NCBI GenBank assembly: GCA_002727895.1 | Contig: PBUO01000057.1 | Coordinates: 18,157 to 63,673 of the forward strand | Origin: Acidimicrobiaceae bacterium | GTDB lineage: Bacteria; Actinomycetota; Acidimicrobiia; Acidimicrobiales; MedAcidi-G1 | DNA: 45,517 nt | Direction: 5' to 3' | Shown: positions 16,810 to 24,444 of the stretch, piece after piece | How the letters are laid out: each line of letters begins with the position of its first letter | How positions within the stretch are numbered: the first letter of the stretch is position 1 | Program-made: the position numbers and the translations under genes | The notes under the pieces: generated by a model | Told to the model about the DNA's origin: nothing | Database searches by the model: none | What the model saw: the letters and a program-made list of their open reading frames with translations, nothing else

Positions 16810-17747
16810 GCGGCCGACCTCTCTGGCTGGTCGGAGCCGGTCCGATGGCTCAGGCCTACTCCAGGGTGCTCGACGACTTAAGCGTCGATCATCAGGTCAT
16901 AGGCCGCGGCACGGGTTCCGCCACGGCGTTCGAATCTGCCACTGGACATGCCGTTAGGCCCGGTGGGGTGGAGCGAGCGATCGGCGACTCGTCGGTGCCG
17001 GACACGGCGATCGTCGCCGTGTCTGTCGATCAGTTGGCCCAGACCGCCAGTCAGCTCCTCCGGGCTGGGGTCCGCCGAATCCTCCTTGAAAAGCCCGCCG
17101 GGCTCTCCTGCGATGAAGTCCGCCCAGTCCGCGCAGATGCCTCGAATGGGGCTGTGGTGGTGGCCTACAACCGCCGCCATTACGCCTCGGTCCGGGCTGC
17201 GCGGGCAGCCATCGCTGAGGACGGCGGAGTCTGCAGCTTCTCGTTCGAGGTCACCGAATGGCCCCATGCCACTGAGCCGACCCAAGTCGGTCCGACTATC
17301 CGACGTCGATGGTTCATCGCCCAGACCTCCCATGTGGTGGACCTCGCGTTCCACCTCGGAGGCCGCCCGGCGAACTGGACATGCCACTCAGCCGGATCCC
17401 TGACCTGGCACCCAGAGTCGGCCCGTTACAGCGGCGCGGGGACGACCATCGCCGGTGCCACCTTCGGCTACCACGGCGATTGGGAAGCACCGGGGCGTTG
17501 GGCGGTCGAGATCCTCACCCGTCATCGACGGCTCATCCTCCGACCCCTGGAGGAACTTCGCTCCATTCCCATGGGTTCCCACGAGGTCGAGATCGTCACC
17601 CTTGATGACGACCTCGACCGGACGTTCAAGCCAGGCGTCCACCGACAGGCAACCGCATTCCTGGACGGCGACGACTCAGTGGCCTGCCTCCTCGACGAGC
17701 ACATGGCCAACATGGAGATCTTCGAGCGTATGGCGGGCTACCGATGA
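16806..17747 (+). CDS. Gfo/Idh/MocA-family oxidoreductase (third copy)
   Basis: A 313-residue protein. The N-terminus LWLVGAGPMAQAYSRVL is a Rossmann motif, RILLEKPAGLS carries the intact Glu-Lys-Pro, and VVAYNRRHYASV is a segment I associate with oxidoreductases found in legionaminic/sialic-like clusters. The next helix TSHVVDLAFHLGG provides a conserved His. GTG at 16806 overlaps the previous stop (GTGA), and its own stop overlaps neuA (ATGA). Only distantly similar to the other two Gfo/Idh proteins, so it is unlikely to be a recent duplicate. The substrate is probably a nonulosonate precursor, but this is from context only. Confidence 0.78.
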   Translation: MSGRPLWLVGAGPMAQAYSRVLDDLSVDHQVIGRGTGSATAFESATGHAVRPGGVERAIGDSSVPDTAIVAVSVDQLAQTASQLLRAGVRRILLEKPAGLSCDEVRPVRADASNGAVVVAYNRRHYASVRAARAAIAEDGGVCSFSFEVTEWPHATEPTQVGPTIRRRWFIAQTSHVVDLAFHLGGRPANWTCHSAGSLTWHPESARYSGAGTTIAGATFGYHGDWEAPGRWAVEILTRHRRLILRPLEELRSIPMGSHEVEIVTLDDDLDRTFKPGVHRQATAFLDGDDSVACLLDEHMANMEIFERMAGYR

Positions 17748-18484
17748 CGGGGACCGTCGCACTGATCCCCGCCCGGTCGGGTTCCAAGGGCGTGCCCGCG
17801 AAGAACATCCGCCCTCTCGGTGGCCGTCCTCTCCTCGCCTGGACGATCGCTGCCGCTCTCAGATCCGCTTCGATTGACCGCGTAATCGTCTCCACCGACT
17901 CTGAGGAGTACGCCGAATTGGCCCTTGACCACGGCGCCGAGGTCCCGTTTCTCCGGCCGGCGGAACTTGCTAGCGACCACTCGCGCGATGTCGAGTTCAT
18001 CCTCCACGCCCTCGACTGGCTCATCAAAAACGAAGGTGTCGAACCCGAACTCCTGGTCCACCTTAGGCCCACCACTCCGTTCCGGTCCCCGACCGACCTC
18101 GACGCCGCGGTAGACCTAATGCGGACGGCGACCAGCGAAACCAACCAGACGCCCTCCGCTGTGCGATCGGTCCATGAAATGTCGACCACCGCCTACAAGT
18201 GCATGGAGATCGATGGCGGCCTGCTGCGCCAAGTGGGCGCTCCCACCACGGCTCTGGACCGGGCTAACGACCCCCGGCAGGATTTCCCGGTCACCTACCT
18301 TGCCAACGGATACGTGGACGTTCTCTCCACCGCATTCGTCCGTGCGACCGGTCTCCTCCATGGCGATCGCGTGGTTCCGTTCTTGACACCCCTCGCGCTG
18401 GAGGTCGACACCGAAGCTGACTTCGAGCTCCTCCAACGCCACTTCGATCTACACCCCGAATTGGCTGACCAACTGTTCGGCTGA
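17744..18484 (+). CDS. neuA: Acylneuraminate (nonulosonate) cytidylyltransferase
   Basis: CMP-sugar synthetase of 246 residues that activates a nonulosonic acid with CTP. The nucleotide-binding signature IPARSGSKGVPAKNI spans residues 8-22, and the LRPTTPFRSPTDLDAAVDL segment is typical of NeuA/PseF/LegF. The C-terminal portion ends soon after the DFELLQRHFDLH segment, so no extra domain is fused. The ATG overlaps the preceding oxidoreductase (ATGA). The protein is too general to tell sialic, legionaminic and pseudaminic acid apart; the PtmA-like SDR favours a legionaminic-type sugar. neuB follows after a 139-bp gap. Confidence 0.9.
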   Translation: MTGTVALIPARSGSKGVPAKNIRPLGGRPLLAWTIAAALRSASIDRVIVSTDSEEYAELALDHGAEVPFLRPAELASDHSRDVEFILHALDWLIKNEGVEPELLVHLRPTTPFRSPTDLDAAVDLMRTATSETNQTPSAVRSVHEMSTTAYKCMEIDGGLLRQVGAPTTALDRANDPRQDFPVTYLANGYVDVLSTAFVRATGLLHGDRVVPFLTPLALEVDTEADFELLQRHFDLHPELADQLFG

Positions 18485-18494
18485 ACCACCGCAT

Positions 18495-18560
18495 CTCGCT
18501 GGGAGCGAGCCTCCTACCCGGAGGGAGGTCGGTACCCTGTCGGAACGGGCAGGGCGACCG
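18495..18560 (+). other. Three consecutive potential hairpins in the neuA-neuB gap
   Basis: CTCGCT/AGCGAG closes a 3-nt loop (18495-18509). CCTCC/GGAGG closes TACCC (18510-18524). A longer structure pairs CGGT with ACCG and CCCTG with CAGGG (18530-18560). None is followed by a U-run, so a classical terminator is unlikely. The second stem would sequester a GGAGG, and the third overlaps a candidate -10. In GC-rich DNA such pairing can arise by chance. Confidence 0.3.
18533..18538 (+). promoter_or_regulatory. Candidate extended -10 (TACCCT) upstream of neuB
   Basis: GGTACCCTG matches the GGTANNCTG context also seen at 14963 and stands about 85 nt before the neuB ATG, implying a leader of roughly 75-80 nt. 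It coincides with the base of the third potential hairpin in this gap. No -35 box is evident. Confidence 0.33.
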
Positions 18561-18623
18561 GGAGTCGGCCCACCAAGGTCTGACCACCGAATCGATGCCA
18601 GAGCGGAGAGCGAACGAGTAACT

Positions 18624-20870
18624 ATGAACCTCGACCGCGAGATGTCCCGCTACCTCGTCCTTGACGAGGAGTCGGTCCGGGTGGCCTTGGAGAAGATCGA
18701 CCGGAACGATGAGGGAGTTGCCGTCTGCGTCGACACCAGCGGCTTGCTGGTCGGGGTTCTAACCGACGGAGACCTTCGACGATGGCTAGTTGGCCAACCC
18801 TTGCCCAACCTCGACCAGCCTGTGGGCGGGATCGTCAACACCAGTCCGAGGACGGCCCGAATCGACGACGACGCCCGGCGGATCGAGTCCCGATTCGACC
18901 AGGACGTGCACCTGATCCCGCTGCTCGACGACGATGGCCGGTGCGTGGCCATCGCGCGACCGCGCTCTGCTCTCTATGCCCTAGGCGACCGAACGGTCGG
19001 CCCGGGCGCCCCCTGCCTCCTAATCGCGGAGATCGGCATCAACCACAACGGCAGTCTCGACCTTGCCTTCCGGATGATCGACGAGGCGGTCGAGGCCGGA
19101 GCGGACTGCGTCAAGTTCCAACTCCGTGACCTGTCATCCCTTTACTCCAACGCAGGAGATGCCTCCGACCACCGAGAAGACCTTGGCTCCCAGTACACCC
19201 TCGACCTGCTGACCCGCCACCAACTGACGGTCGACGAGATGTACCGGGCGCTGGACCACTGTCGGGACAGCGGGGTGATCCCACTGGTGACACCCTGGGA
19301 CGAGGCCAGCATGGAACGCCTGGAAGAATACGGAATCGACGGCTACAAGACCGCGTCGGCCGACTTCACAAACCACCCGTTCCTGCGCCGTCTAGCACGC
19401 ACCGGCAAACCCCTGATCTGTTCGACTGGAATGACCTCTCACAGCGAGGTCCGGGAGTCGGTCGACCTACTCATCAGCGAGGGCTCGCAGTTCGCCCTTC
19501 TCCACTGCAACTCCACGTATCCAGCACCATTCAAGGATGTCAACCTCCGATACATGGAGACCCTCCGTGAGATCGGCGGATGTCCCACTGGCTACTCCAG
19601 CCACGATCGGGGTATCAACGTCTGCGTCGCCGCCGTCGCCCTAGGTGCCGACATCATCGAGAAGCACTTCACGCTGGATAAGGAGATGGAGGGGAACGAC
19701 CACCGCGTGAGCCTCCTACCCGGCGAATTTGCGGCCCTTGTGACGGGGATCCGGGAGGTAGAGGAGGCGAAGGGGTCTCCGGGCGGACGGTCGCTGACCC
19801 AGGGCGAGATGATGAATCGGGAGTCTCTAGGCAAGAGCCTGATGGTGAATATGTATCTTGAGCCGGGGACGGTCATCGAGGAGCACATGCTCGATATCCG
19901 AAGTCCGGGAAGGGGCCTTCAGCCCAACCGCCTCGCCGAGGTCGTCGGCCTCCCGGCCCGTCGACCACTTAAACCCGGCGACGTCCTTTACCCCTCGGAC
20001 GTCAGCGGGGCCTCGGCAGTCGCGAGGGAGTACTCGTTTGATCGCCCCATGGGTATCCCCGTCCGCTACCACGATCTTGCAGACCTGGAGCCGCTGTCCA
20101 ACTTCGATTTCCTAGAGTTCCACCTGAGCTACAAGGACCTCGACGTCGACGAATCGCTCTTCTTCGACCAGCCACTGGACCTCGACCTCGTGGTCCACTC
20201 CCCCGACCTGTTCGAAGGTGACCACCTCCTCGACCTGAGTTCGCCCGACCCCGACTACCGGGCAGTGTCGATGCGGCACCTCCAGCGGGTAGTCGACCTC
20301 ACCCGCCGACTCGCTCCCCGTTTCACCAGAGCAGACCGACCACTGGTAGTGGTGAGCGTGGGCGGCTTCACCCAACACGCTCCAGCCGACGAGAACGAGA
20401 AGGAGGAGCGCTACCGACGCGTGGCCGACGCCCTCGCCACCCTCGACCTTGACGGAGTCGAGGTTTTGCCCCAGACCATGCCTCCATTCCCCTGGTACTT
20501 CGGCGGGCAGAGGTTCATGAACCTTTTCATCGATCCGAAGGAAATAGCCGCCTTCTCCAGGGAACATGGCTACCGGGTCTGCTTCGACACCTCCCACTCG
20601 AAGTTGGCCTGCACCCACCACCACTGGTCGTTCAGCGAATTCGTCCAGACGGTGGCTCCCCACACCGCTCACCTCCATCTTGGCGACGCCGCAGGAGTCG
20701 ACGGCGAGGGACTCCAAGTCATGGACGGAGACATCGACTGGCGGATGCTCAGCACCGAACTCCGAAAGTTGGCTCCGGATGCCTCGTTCATCCCCGAAAT
20801 CTGGCAGGGCCACAAGAACAGCGGCCAGGGCTTCTGGCGAGCCCTCGAACTTCTGGAGCCCTACTTCTGA
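18624..20870 (+). CDS. neuB: Four-domain nonulosonic acid synthase: CBS pair - NeuB - SAF - TIM barrel
   Basis: A 748-residue fusion. Residues 1-115 form a CBS-domain pair (first repeat ends VGVLTDGDLRRWL; second contains VHLIPLLDDDGRCVAI). Residues 131-380 are a NeuB synthase that condenses phosphoenolpyruvate with an amino-hexose: IAEIGINHNG at 134-143, VKFQ at 163-166, then KTASADFTNHPFLR, STGMTSHSE, HCNSTYPAP, GYSSHD and EKHFTLDK. About 400-470 is the SAF/antifreeze-like lid. The last 270 residues resemble the xylose-isomerase-like TIM barrel of sugar phosphate isomerases/epimerases (CFDTSHSKLAC, HLHLGDAAG, IPEIWQGH). Ordinary NeuB is about 345 residues. The barrel may make or recycle the hexosamine precursor and the CBS pair may sense a nucleotide; both are inference. 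No strong ribosome site precedes the ATG. The 3' end overlaps the convergent GT2 gene by 10 bp. Confidence 0.9.
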   Translation: MNLDREMSRYLVLDEESVRVALEKIDRNDEGVAVCVDTSGLLVGVLTDGDLRRWLVGQPLPNLDQPVGGIVNTSPRTARIDDDARRIESRFDQDVHLIPLLDDDGRCVAIARPRSALYALGDRTVGPGAPCLLIAEIGINHNGSLDLAFRMIDEAVEAGADCVKFQLRDLSSLYSNAGDASDHREDLGSQYTLDLLTRHQLTVDEMYRALDHCRDSGVIPLVTPWDEASMERLEEYGIDGYKTASADFTNHPFLRRLARTGKPLICSTGMTSHSEVRESVDLLISEGSQFALLHCNSTYPAPFKDVNLRYMETLREIGGCPTGYSSHDRGINVCVAAVALGADIIEKHFTLDKEMEGNDHRVSLLPGEFAALVTGIREVEEAKGSPGGRSLTQGEMMNRESLGKSLMVNMYLEPGTVIEEHMLDIRSPGRGLQPNRLAEVVGLPARRPLKPGDVLYPSDVSGASAVAREYSFDRPMGIPVRYHDLADLEPLSNFDFLEFHLSYKDLDVDESLFFDQPLDLDLVVHSPDLFEGDHLLDLSSPDPDYRAVSMRHLQRVVDLTRRLAPRFTRADRPLVVVSVGGFTQHAPADENEKEERYRRVADALATLDLDGVEVLPQTMPPFPWYFGGQRFMNLFIDPKEIAAFSREHGYRVCFDTSHSKLACTHHHWSFSEFVQTVAPHTAHLHLGDAAGVDGEGLQVMDGDIDWRMLSTELRKLAPDASFIPEIWQGHKNSGQGFWRALELLEPYF

Positions 20871-22117
20871 GCCCCTAATCTGAGCCCGACAGCCCCACGG
20901 AGGTCGTGGAACCGGGCGACGAGGTCCTCCACCTCGCTGAGTTCATCGATGGCCTCGGCCGGAACCACGAGCCCGTCAGCGGTGGCGCGGCGTAGGACAG
21001 TCGCCACAGGTCCGTAGTCACCCGGCGTGGATCGACCTGAGGCCTGCCGGAGCCTCTTGGCCCCCACCGTCACTCCGGCGGGGAGAGCACCCAAGAGGGA
21101 GCGGAGGCCAGACGCTGCGGAGCCCCGCCAGGTCCGTCCCTCGGGCACGGGATCGAGGTCTTCGTAGAGCCGATGGTTGCATTTGACGAACACCTCAGCA
21201 GCGGTGCGGACCACCTCAGCGCATCCGTCAGCGTCGAGTCCGAGTCCTTCGGCGGTCGAGTTTGAAATCGTCGCGACAAAGAGGGAGCGCTGTTCCGCGA
21301 ACTCTGGGCCGGCCCACCACTCGGGGAACCAGACCATCCCCTCCTTCTCCCCCTCGGCAACGGGTTGGATCGGGTGCTCGACGGAACGGAGCCACTGGAT
21401 GGCGTCCGAACTCACGAAGTCGCCGAGGAGGTGGACCACCATCGCTTGGTGGACCTCTGCAGCGTGACCCGAGTCGTAGTCCTCGACCGAACCCCATGAC
21501 CTCCGCCACACCGGGGTGCGGAGAACCGCGTAGCAAGTGGCCATGGTGTAGTCCCGGAAGGCGAGGCGAAAGCGCTCCTCGGGATCCGCCGACCTGACCG
21601 AAAAGCCGCCCATCGAGCGATACGTCCGATGGAAAGTGAGCCTGCGAAAGCCACCCGCCGGCAAGAAGGATACGACCTGGCCCATGCAACCGATCGCCTC
21701 AGGATCCTCGGCCAGAGTAGACAGAGCCACACGGAGTCCGCTCGGCAAATGGAACTCGTCGTCGCCGAGCATCACCGCGTAGGGGGTGGTGATCATCCTC
21801 CCCGCGAGACGAAGACGGGTCGACATCGAGCCGTTGTCGTGGATGTAGGTGATCCTCGGATGCTTGATAAGGGCGGATGTCACCCGATCCGGCAGAGACA
21901 CATCGGAGCCGTCGACGATCACGACGGATGCGCTCCGTCGCGCCCAATACCGGATCAGCCGTAGCAGGTAATCCTGGCGACGGTAGGAGGGCACCACTAC
22001 GGTGAGATCGGCCAGCCCGTCCTCCTCCGGCGGGACGAAGCCGTCCATCAGGACCTCTAGACACCAGTCCTCAACGGCGCGAGTCGTCGGAGTGAAGGGT
22101 CCCGGATCCGCGATCAC
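20861..22117 (-). CDS. Family-2 (GT-A) glycosyltransferase, TIGR00180-like
   Basis: A 418-residue protein. After an N-terminal stretch of about 35 residues, LTVVVPSYRRQDYLLRLI is the GT2 nucleotide-binding strand, and VMLGDDEFHLPSGL is the acidic D-D-x motif region that binds metal and donor. The pattern (VVPSYRR, YIHDNGSMSTRL, LGDDEF) resembles the TIGR00180 glycosyltransferase group. The C-terminal 150 residues are not recognisable. GTG at 22117 overlaps the GmhB-like stop (GTGA), tying it to the heptose module; it is the last gene of that leftward operon and its stop overlaps the neuB end by 10 bp. A role adding the activated heptose or a derivative to the glycan is plausible but inferred from position. 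Confidence 0.8.
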   Translation of the reverse strand: MIADPGPFTPTTRAVEDWCLEVLMDGFVPPEEDGLADLTVVVPSYRRQDYLLRLIRYWARRSASVVIVDGSDVSLPDRVTSALIKHPRITYIHDNGSMSTRLRLAGRMITTPYAVMLGDDEFHLPSGLRVALSTLAEDPEAIGCMGQVVSFLPAGGFRRLTFHRTYRSMGGFSVRSADPEERFRLAFRDYTMATCYAVLRTPVWRRSWGSVEDYDSGHAAEVHQAMVVHLLGDFVSSDAIQWLRSVEHPIQPVAEGEKEGMVWFPEWWAGPEFAEQRSLFVATISNSTAEGLGLDADGCAEVVRTAAEVFVKCNHRLYEDLDPVPEGRTWRGSAASGLRSLLGALPAGVTVGAKRLRQASGRSTPGDYGPVATVLRRATADGLVVPAEAIDELSEVEDLVARFHDLRGAVGLRLGAQK

Positions 22118-22740
22118 GGCGCTCCGCCCGGCGTCTCCACTCCGTAATGCCGCCGGACCTCGTCCAGTGCTTCAAGCAGCGATCCGTGGATTGACCGGTG
22201 GTTCTCGCTGGGCGGTAGGCCATAGTCGGCGCCAGCCTCGGCGAGGAAGACCATTCCGCAGCCTGCGGCCATCGCCGCCAGACAGTCGCGGGGATCGTCG
22301 CCGACGTAAAGAGTCCTCGCGAGATCTAGGTCATGATCTGCCGCTGCCTCGAGAAACATCCCAGGCGCAGGCTTCCTGCGTAGCGAATTCGAGTTCACTG
22401 GGTCCGGGCACATGTAGACGTCCAGGATCGTGATGCCCTCCCGCTCCAACTCAGCAACCATCCGCCGGTGGACCGACTCCAATTCCCTGGGATCCAAGGC
22501 GCCCGAGGCGATCCCGGCCTGATTGGTGATCACGATGAACTCGAAACCATCCTGGGCGAGGTGTCGCATGGCCTCGACGGTGTCCTCGCGGAAATCGAAC
22601 TCCTCCCACGACCCCACGTACCGCCCGCGACCCACTGACCGGTTGATGGTCCCGTCCCGATCCATCAGAAGGACACGTCGGCCGCCACCGTCCGCCCGGC
22701 TTCCGGGATGGGAGGCGCTGCCAGGAAGCCGATCGATCAC
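22114..22740 (-). CDS. gmhB: HAD phosphatase, GmhB/HisB-N type (heptose 1,7-bisphosphate phosphatase-like)
   Basis: HAD-superfamily phosphatase of 208 residues. LLMDRDGTINRS supplies the nucleophile and acid Asp pair (D27/D29), FIVITNQAGI is motif II, the RRKPAPGM lysine is motif III, and YVGDDPRDCLAA is motif IV. GmhB removes the C7 phosphate from heptose 1,7-bisphosphate, and a kinase, a nucleotidyltransferase and GmhA are in the same cluster. Unusual point: typical GmhB proteins bind zinc through a loop with several Cys/His, whereas here the loop reads MCPDPVNSNSLRRKP with a single Cys, so the metal site seems lost. GTG at 22740 is chosen for its GTGA overlap with the RmlC-like stop; a longer frame to 22809 would overlap more. 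Confidence 0.8.
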   Translation of the reverse strand: MIDRLPGSASHPGSRADGGGRRVLLMDRDGTINRSVGRGRYVGSWEEFDFREDTVEAMRHLAQDGFEFIVITNQAGIASGALDPRELESVHRRMVAELEREGITILDVYMCPDPVNSNSLRRKPAPGMFLEAAADHDLDLARTLYVGDDPRDCLAAMAAGCGMVFLAEAGADYGLPPSENHRSIHGSLLEALDEVRRHYGVETPGGAP

Positions 22741-23276
22741 CGTGAGGCGGAGCGGAACGACCCCAACGCCCGGTCGCGTTCGGACACGACGGCCGGTTCG
22801 GCAGGCCATTCCACTCCGAGGTCAGGGTCGTCATAGCGGAAGCCCGTATATAGGTCTGGCCGATAGACGTCGCCCATCTGGTAGTGCACGATCGTGTCGT
22901 CCTCCAAGGTCATGAAACCGGTGGCACAGCCACTGGCCACAAGAACTGAGGTCCGGTCGCCGACCTCGAACCGGAAGGACTCATGAGCGCCATAGGTCGG
23001 CGAGTCGGGCCGGTTATCGACGATTACCACGACGGCTGCACCCGCGACCACTGTAAGGATCTTCTGTTCCGCAGAGGGTGCCTTCTGGTAGTGAAATCCC
23101 CGAAGAGTGTGCCGCCGGACGTTGAACGACACGTTGCTCTGGCAGATCTCGAAGTCAATCCCCTCGTTCGCCAGCGATTGGCGACAGTAGGACCTCCAGA
23201 ACTCGCCCCTACCATCCCTATGCACTTCCGGGCTGATCCGTAGTACCCCGTCGATTGAGGAGAGGGAGACTCTCAC
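22737..23276 (-). CDS. RmlC-like nucleotide-sugar 3,5-epimerase (cupin)
   Basis: Cupin of 179 residues, the usual RmlC length when started at the GTG at 23276, which overlaps the previous stop as GTGA. LRGFHYQ places the catalytic His at residue 62, Tyr138 and Asp150 (in YDDPDLGVEWP) match the other RmlC catalytic positions, and CQSNVSFN matches the substrate-binding strand. One departure: the conserved GFAHGF loop is GCATGF here, so its His is Thr119. The family epimerises C3 and/or C5 of a 4-keto sugar nucleotide. No RmlA/B/D rhamnose genes are present, so dTDP-rhamnose is unlikely; epimerisation of a keto-heptose or another 4-keto sugar fits the context better. That substrate is inference. 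Confidence 0.82.
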   Translation of the reverse strand: MRVSLSSIDGVLRISPEVHRDGRGEFWRSYCRQSLANEGIDFEICQSNVSFNVRRHTLRGFHYQKAPSAEQKILTVVAGAAVVVIVDNRPDSPTYGAHESFRFEVGDRTSVLVASGCATGFMTLEDDTIVHYQMGDVYRPDLYTGFRYDDPDLGVEWPAEPAVVSERDRALGSFRSASR

Positions 23277-24439
23277 GGCCTTACTCCCCGATCTCCCCTG
23301 CCGTCGGACATAAAACGATTTGGCTGGCCGTCCCATCGCGAGCCGATCAGAGCGACATCGAGCGTCCGATCAGCCACGAACTGGTGCTTCTCCAACTCGA
23401 TGAAGGTCTGGGTCGGCTCCTGCCAGGGGGTGAGCCGCTCTTCGTCCCACATCATCTCGTTCATCACCGGCCCGAGCGCCTCATAGGGGAGGCGGGAGAA
23501 GAAGGGAATGATGCACATCCCTCCTGCGCGAAACCAGAAAAAGAAGTCGCTCGCCATCACGAGCGCCGCGTCGCTGAGAAATCCTGGCGATTCGGGCTTC
23601 GAGAATGCCACGTCATCGATGTCCAGTTCGCCGACGAGATTCCGATAGTGCCGACAACCGGACTCGTCGGAGACCACAAGGATGCGATGATCGGGAAACC
23701 GCCTCTGAAGGTACTCATAGCCTGCAATGAACTCGTCGGATGTCGCCCTCCGGCCCTCGTCGATGCCCAGACGCGAGTACCGGCACTGCCACGAAACGTA
23801 AGGGCCGATGTCAAATCCGGAGGGACGGTGCGGCTCGAACTCAGCTGGTGAGAAGAGGGTGCGATCCACCACGCCACCATCGGCTTCGGCCATCAGAACG
23901 TTGAACACGTTGGCGCAATCGCGAAAGAAAGGGCGCCTGTCGCGAACAAAGTCTTCAAATAGTAGGTGGGTCCGGCCATGACCCTCCAAGACTGAAGGAA
24001 GGTCGTCTGGCGAGACCCTCCAGGCCCGCCCGACTTCCGGATCTAGAAGTGCCGACACGATTCCAATGAAGTCATCGAGGAGCTCGTCGACGTCCGAAGC
24101 AGCGTCGGAGCGACCGCTCCAATCCGCGCCCGGTTCGACGAAGACGAACTCGGTCCGAACATCATGCGCCACCACGAAGCGTGCAACGCCGAGCATATGG
24201 AGGAGGTCCCCGTAGCCGAGCCCAGTGACCTCCGTGTCAAAGACCAGAACAAAACGATCGAGGTCCCGGTCGATCGCCCGTCGAAGCCTTCCCGCCTCGT
24301 CTCGCGCCCACGCCATGCGCCGGCCGTCCTCTCCAGGTAGACCGTCGTAGACCGCTCGGGCCCGTGATAGGACGGCCTCACCACCAGGAACAGACTGGAG
24401 GGACCTCCTCACCGCCCGTCGAACAGCCCTCATGGACAT
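23273..24439 (-). CDS. Unrecognised protein, possible glycosyltransferase
   Basis: A 388-residue protein I cannot place in a family. The N-terminal 40 residues are strongly basic and amphipathic (RAVRRAVRRSLQS), suggesting membrane-surface association. Next comes FVLVFDTEVTGLGYGDLLH, which has the look of a glycine-rich donor or acceptor loop after the first strand of a GT-B fold. The middle has RRFPDHRILVVSDESG, resembling fucosyltransferase-like proteins that start a second Rossmann domain, and the region LVMASDFFFWFRAGGMCIIP resembles the donor-binding end of such enzymes. It lies 5 bp after the HldE-like gene and overlaps the RmlC-like gene by GTGA, so it is part of the heptose operon. 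A start at 24433 is equally possible. A transferase role is a guess. Confidence 0.7.
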   Translation of the reverse strand: MSMRAVRRAVRRSLQSVPGGEAVLSRARAVYDGLPGEDGRRMAWARDEAGRLRRAIDRDLDRFVLVFDTEVTGLGYGDLLHMLGVARFVVAHDVRTEFVFVEPGADWSGRSDAASDVDELLDDFIGIVSALLDPEVGRAWRVSPDDLPSVLEGHGRTHLLFEDFVRDRRPFFRDCANVFNVLMAEADGGVVDRTLFSPAEFEPHRPSGFDIGPYVSWQCRYSRLGIDEGRRATSDEFIAGYEYLQRRFPDHRILVVSDESGCRHYRNLVGELDIDDVAFSKPESPGFLSDAALVMASDFFFWFRAGGMCIIPFFSRLPYEALGPVMNEMMWDEERLTPWQEPTQTFIELEKHQFVADRTLDVALIGSRWDGQPNRFMSDGRGDRGVRP

Positions 24440-24444
24440 GGCCG

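Noticed and set aside
18495..18524. Rho-independent terminator after neuA
   Set aside because: Stems are short and no T-run follows; neuB continues in the same direction.
22737..23276. dTDP-rhamnose pathway
   Set aside because: Only an RmlC-like gene is visible; RmlA, RmlB and RmlD are absent and the loop motif deviates.
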